From: Nannobrachium achirus
Taxonomy: Eukaryota > Chordata > Actinopteri > Myctophiformes > Myctophidae
DNA: 64,000 nucleotides
Reading direction: 5' to 3'
Assembly (NCBI GenBank): GCA_963921795.1
Contig: OY997641.1
Location: 72,738,772 to 72,802,771 of the forward strand
The notes under the pieces were generated by a model. That model saw only the letters and a program-made list of their open reading frames with translations. It had not been told where the DNA came from and searched no databases. A program made the translations under genes and the position numbers. Positions 60,421 to 64,000 of this stretch are shown in pieces (positions within the stretch are counted from its first letter, which is position 1; every line of letters starts with the position of its first letter).

Positions 60421-61250
60421 AGGGTACTTCTGCGGGCCTGAAGAGAATTGTAGAATCAGTGGTCATCGAGTAAGCACTTTATATTTAATATATTTATATT
60501 TATAGATCAGGCTTTTGCTGTGGTAGCCTATATCCCTACTCTCTCTCTCATAATGTTCATAGGGCTCAATAGTGGGCACGTTTGTCCCACTACAACCAGA
60601 CAGGTTAAAAGTATCAATTTCAGACATATATTTCCAACAACCTCTTGAATAAAAATAAAAAAAAGCTGAAACTACCGAACGAAACCACTTTGCTACCGAA
60701 CGAAACCACTTTGCACAGTGAAATCGATGGTTAGTTAATCGAAGGATAGTCGCTCAGTCGTAAGTTGTAACTCATGACATGATTTTTGTTTGTAGTTGTC
60801 CCATACATGCATCATTGTGTTCATGCTTAGCTGCACACTTCTCAAAATGAAAATCAAAACATATCGGGCGAGACTGATTCATTAACAAAATAAGTCATGC
60901 CCATATGGGCTGTCCAGATATGGGCATGAAAGGGACAAGGACTGACAGATATGTATGGTCATATCAGTTGGATTGGCGGTGCGACAGAGGTGTGAGTGCT
61001 CCATTGTGGCCCAAACTCTTGACCTATAGCAGCGAAAATAGCTTACATCAGGATGGGGACAATTAATTTATCTCTTAGAACAAGTAGTGACTGATCCTTT
61101 TAACTGAACAAAACATACTAAACGTCTATACCGTAGTTTGATTTGATTACGTAATGGTATAATATACGGTTGCTGCATGGTAACCAAAAGTTCTTTCGAC
61201 TGGTGATTTCCACAGAGCACCACAGGGAGAGGTCTACAGAGTCTAGAGAG

Positions 61251-61359
61251 ATGGCCTCCCAAACATATTCAACGTTGTCAGAGGAACAGCGAGAGATGGA
61301 CAAGGGATGTGGACTGTTGGATGCAACAATGCAACCTGTAGTGAAGTTGTACAGGATAG
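61251..61359 (+). CDS. Short candidate exon, possible alternative first exon
   Basis: It opens at ATG (61251) and encodes 36 residues, MASQTYSTLSEEQREMDKGC then GLLDATMQPVVKLYRI. It ends at GGATAG|GTATGT in phase 1, the same phase as zinc-finger exon 1, so it could in principle splice to the same downstream exon. No family was recognised and no acceptor stands directly upstream. In copy A the equivalent exon is split by the 8.9-kb element. The donor region is repeated (61360, 61407, 61463). Confidence 0.35.
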
Positions 61360-61470
61360 GTATGTAGTGTTTTATTTACAACCTGTTGTAAAGTTGTACA
61401 GGATAGGTATGTACTGTTTTATTCAATATGGTTTAATCCTGTAGTAATGTTGTACAGGATAGGTTTGTAG
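61340..61470 (+). repeat. Triplicated exon/intron junction
   Basis: Three copies of a 47-56-bp unit with GTTGTACAGGATAG|GTATGT (the third has GTTTGT). Copy A has two (donors at 28266 and 28322). Confidence 0.75.
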
Positions 61471-62105
61471 TGTGTTAATGAATACAAGAATTCAAGCCAA
61501 AAACACGCTTGCCCCGTGTCAAATGCTGGCGATATTGCAACGTGCGGCACCAGGTATTCCTAAAAGCAACCTCTATGTCTACGTCTAAACTTATTCCTAA
61601 ACTTAACCTTAGTAAAACTAGGTCTAAACCAAACCTTATTATTAAACCTAACGTCAGTAAAACTATGCTTAAACCTAACCTTCTTCCTAAACCTCTGAAA
61701 ACTATTCCTTCTGTGGAAAATATGTTTTGGGTTGAGTTTTCCGGTTACCCTTAATTCTTATGACAATTATTATTATTATTATGAGAGTGTACAAATGGAA
61801 CCAAATGGACCCTTACGGGTTGATATGGTTCCATTTGTACACTCCCAGAGTTAAACACCCGTAAGGGACCATTTGGAACCCCCCCCCCCCCCCCCCCCCC
61901 AAGGAACCAGGGGTCCCTGTACCACACCTTGAGGTCCACTGGTGTAGCAGAGTGTTTCCAGCGAGACAAGATGCACAATGTTTGATCAGAATGGAACTGA
62001 GCCTTCATTAGTATCATTAGCTACACCTAGAAAGTAAGGCCCAATGTTTTCTATTATGGCTTGCATGGAGCCTAATGGGCTGGTGAGTGGTGCTAGTACC
62101 GCTAT

Positions 62106-62340
62106 CTATCCATAAATGCGACAAATCTCTGTCTGCGTGTGTGTGTGTCTGTCTGTAATCCGCTGTCTGTAATCCTCGACACGACGCACGGTTTTCCCGA
62201 AGCACCGCGAAACGTTCGGAATCTCCTTATGCGGGGCTGATTGTTGACATTAGGCTGTTCCGGAGGAAATCGGCGCAATCGCTGACTCAATGTGACATCA
62301 CTTCATGAAAGTCTCTGACATCACGTACACAACATGAGTC
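62106..62340. mobile_element. Start of a Helitron-like insertion (tentative)
   Basis: Copy A continues ACCGCTATTCTAAATAG. Copy B changes after ACCGCTA to TCTATCCATAAATGCGAC, so insertion was between A and T with a 5' TC, as at 11936. The 3' end was not found, and the element may extend beyond the window. Confidence 0.35.
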
Positions 62341-62344
62341 AATG

Positions 62345-62765
62345 GGCATAAATGGACACAGGCAAACAGATGGTCAAAACGGGTCCTATGACAACAGGTA
62401 TAATGGGGTTTGCATTAAAGGGGGAACCGGCACTGGATGCAGACAGAGAGATACAGATATCTCCATATATGAGCATAAATGGACACAGGCAAACAGATGG
62501 TCAATACAGGCCCTACAGGGATCTCCATATACAGTATGTGCATAAAATGGACGTAGACAGACAGATATCTCCATATATGGGCATAAATGGACACACGCAA
62601 ACAGATGGTCAAAACAGGGGGCACAGACAGATACAGAGATCTCCATAATGTGCATAAAGGGACACAGACAAACAGATACAGAGATCTCCATGTATGGGCA
62701 TAAAATGGATGCAGACAGAGATATACAGATATCTCCATATATGAGCATAAATGGACCAGTGGCGT
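62345..62765 (+). repeat. Minisatellite with CATAAATGGACACAGGCAAA units
   Basis: Alternating blocks GATATCTCCATATATGAGCA, TAAATGGACACAGGCAAACA and GATGGTCAAAACAGG recur at least six times with ~55-115-bp spacing. Reading frames of 98-161 codons across it are repeat artefacts. Confidence 0.8.
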
Positions 62766-63270
62766 AACAACATTGTGATAGGCCCTGGTGCAGATATTTG
62801 TTGTGGGCCCCCACAACCAGCGCGCGCAGATACTCTACCGAATCATCCGGTCGAGGCACATATACATACACAAGCTCTTAACTCATTGACTGCCACCATT
62901 AAAAGTGAACTATCAAGCTAGGTTGCCAAGCATTTCTTGATTTTTTACCATGTTTACCATTTTTTTTTAAAATTCTGTCTAATGATGACTATGTCATGCC
63001 ATGGCCCAGATGAAAGAGGATAACTTCTAGTTTCCACAGAAAAAATAATTATGTTTTTATCATGTACACTTCTTTAGTTATAGCCATTTGAAAACCCTTG
63101 TTTCACCAAAACCAAGCCCTCTCAGAATAACAACTGGAGAAAAAGAAGTTTTTGTGAATGGTCTCTTTTCAAGCAAACAACTCATTTTTTTTTACTCACA
63201 GCTCTTTATTTATTACATCAGATGCTTACTTTATGATTTGAAACAAAAACAATATTTTCTTACAGTGTAA
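62766..63270. other. Spacer without a gene
   Basis: AT-rich sequence. GGCGTAACAACATTG...GGCCCTGGTGCAGATA (62762-62800) looks like a fragment of a dispersed repeat. No product recognised. Confidence 0.4.
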
Positions 63271-63430
63271 TGGGCACATTGTCTGTCTGTCCGTCCGTCA
63301 CACGTCACACTTTTGCACGTCACATCGTATCTCCGCAACCGTTGCCCCGATCCATGCCAAATTTCGCACACACACTCCTTGCCTGCCAACCTACAACCTC
63401 CACCCATCAATTCTCACATGCCCCTCTTCT

Positions 63431-63812
63431 AGCGCCACCATGAGGCCGATTCTTGCAAAACACATTTTTGGACACTGCTCCTACAATATTTGCCCTCAAA
63501 TCACGCAAATCGGTACACAGTATGTCTACACTCATCTCATCAACATGGATATGTCCCATTTAGCGCCACCTTCAGGCCGATTTTTCAAAACACATTTTTG
63601 GACACTACTCCTACAGATTTTGCCCTAAAATCACGCAAATCGCTACACAGTATGTCTACACTCATGTCATCAAAATGGATCTGTCCCATATAGCGCCACC
63701 ATCAGGCCGATTTTTTCAAACACATTTTTGGACACTGCTCCTACAGAATTTGCCCTAAAATCACACAAATCGGTACACAGTATGTCTACACTCATGTCAT
63801 CAAAATGTGTCT
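63431..63812 (+). repeat. Three ~130-bp tandem repeats
   Basis: Units begin AGCGCCACCATCAGGCCGAT at 63431, 63562 and 63692 and contain AACACATTTTTGGACACTGC and CGGTACACAGTATGTCTACA. All three frames are partly open through the repeat, giving small artefactual ORFs. Confidence 0.85.
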
Positions 63813-64000
63813 GTCTATCGTCGACGTCGAGCACCGCTTGCATGCTCATAGTCAATCTCTGCGTGGTACCGTTCGAAACAAAGCCTCCTGTGCAAAGGCA
63901 CAAGACACAGAGGGCAGTAGAATGAGGTCTCACTCCTTTTCTTATGTATTTTGCTGCAGATGTAGCAGACCCGTGTAGGGTTTCTCCTTCGTGGTCTGGG

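Larger units (their letters stand above)
48908..62105 (+). repeat. Segmental duplication, copy B
   Basis: Collinear with 10975-29016 apart from private insertions. Differences include scattered substitutions, small indels and a 41-bp deletion in exon 1. The match ends at 62105 (CTAGTACCGCTA), where copy B has a new insertion. Confidence 0.85.

Noticed and set aside
62386..62871. 161-codon minus-strand frame
   Set aside because: It spans the 62345-62765 minisatellite, and the repeat composition explains the frame.

Overview
This window looks like teleost fish nuclear DNA. It has no dense ORFs and no operons, CA/TG/TA microsatellites everywhere, and many hAT-type transposons with 8-bp target-site duplications (TSDs). 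It also holds L2-tailed SINEs, non-autonomous LTR elements, and one gene with the teleost multi-finger C2H2 architecture. The species cannot be named from the sequence.

Layout. The window is largely two direct copies of one locus about 34-41 kb apart: copy A (about 4-29 kb) and copy B (about 38-62 kb). Each copy has been broken up by different later insertions. Because the copies are homologous, one often supplies the empty site for an insertion in the other, so several element boundaries can be read to the base. Copy A carries a C2H2 zinc-finger gene. Exon 1 is at 15398-15614, just downstream of an NRF-1/ETS-like promoter. Exon 2 is at 31493-31576. The finger exon is at 32738-34164 and encodes 11 fingers. 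All splice phases agree and give a 575-residue protein. Its 15.9-kb first intron is mostly mobile DNA: a 1.6-kb hAT, an 8.9-kb foldback element holding a nested 2.9-kb transposon, a 1.1-kb hAT and a 1-kb repeat. Copy B has the same promoter and exon 1, but the exon is frameshifted by a 41-bp deletion. Any finger exon of copy B lies beyond the window.

Mobile elements by region. 1-4.2 kb: foldback and hAT-like repeats. 4.2-10.9 kb: a hAT element split by a 5.5-kb LTR element with apparently identical LTRs. 34-39.9 kb: palindromic MITEs, a hAT, and two copies of a Helentron-like element full of GAGAAAA repeats. 39.9-47.9 kb: an unfamiliar 7.4-kb element with a TATA-like box, a poly(A) signal, a tandem array of 3'-splice-site-like repeats and a strong stem-loop. 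It has a 2.4-kb LTR element nested in it and a 0.6-kb deletion derivative directly behind it. 50-59.6 kb: five insertions specific to copy B. 62-64 kb: a possible Helitron-like insertion and minisatellites.

The best candidates for something undescribed are the 8.9-kb foldback element (19318-28211), the 7.4-kb element with the splice-acceptor array (39947-47344), and the repeated multiplication of exon/intron donor junctions at 15.6-16.0 kb and 61.3-61.5 kb. Apart from the zinc-finger gene and one possible short exon, I see no intact protein gene. The longest reading frames, up to 531 codons, are artefacts of simple repeats.
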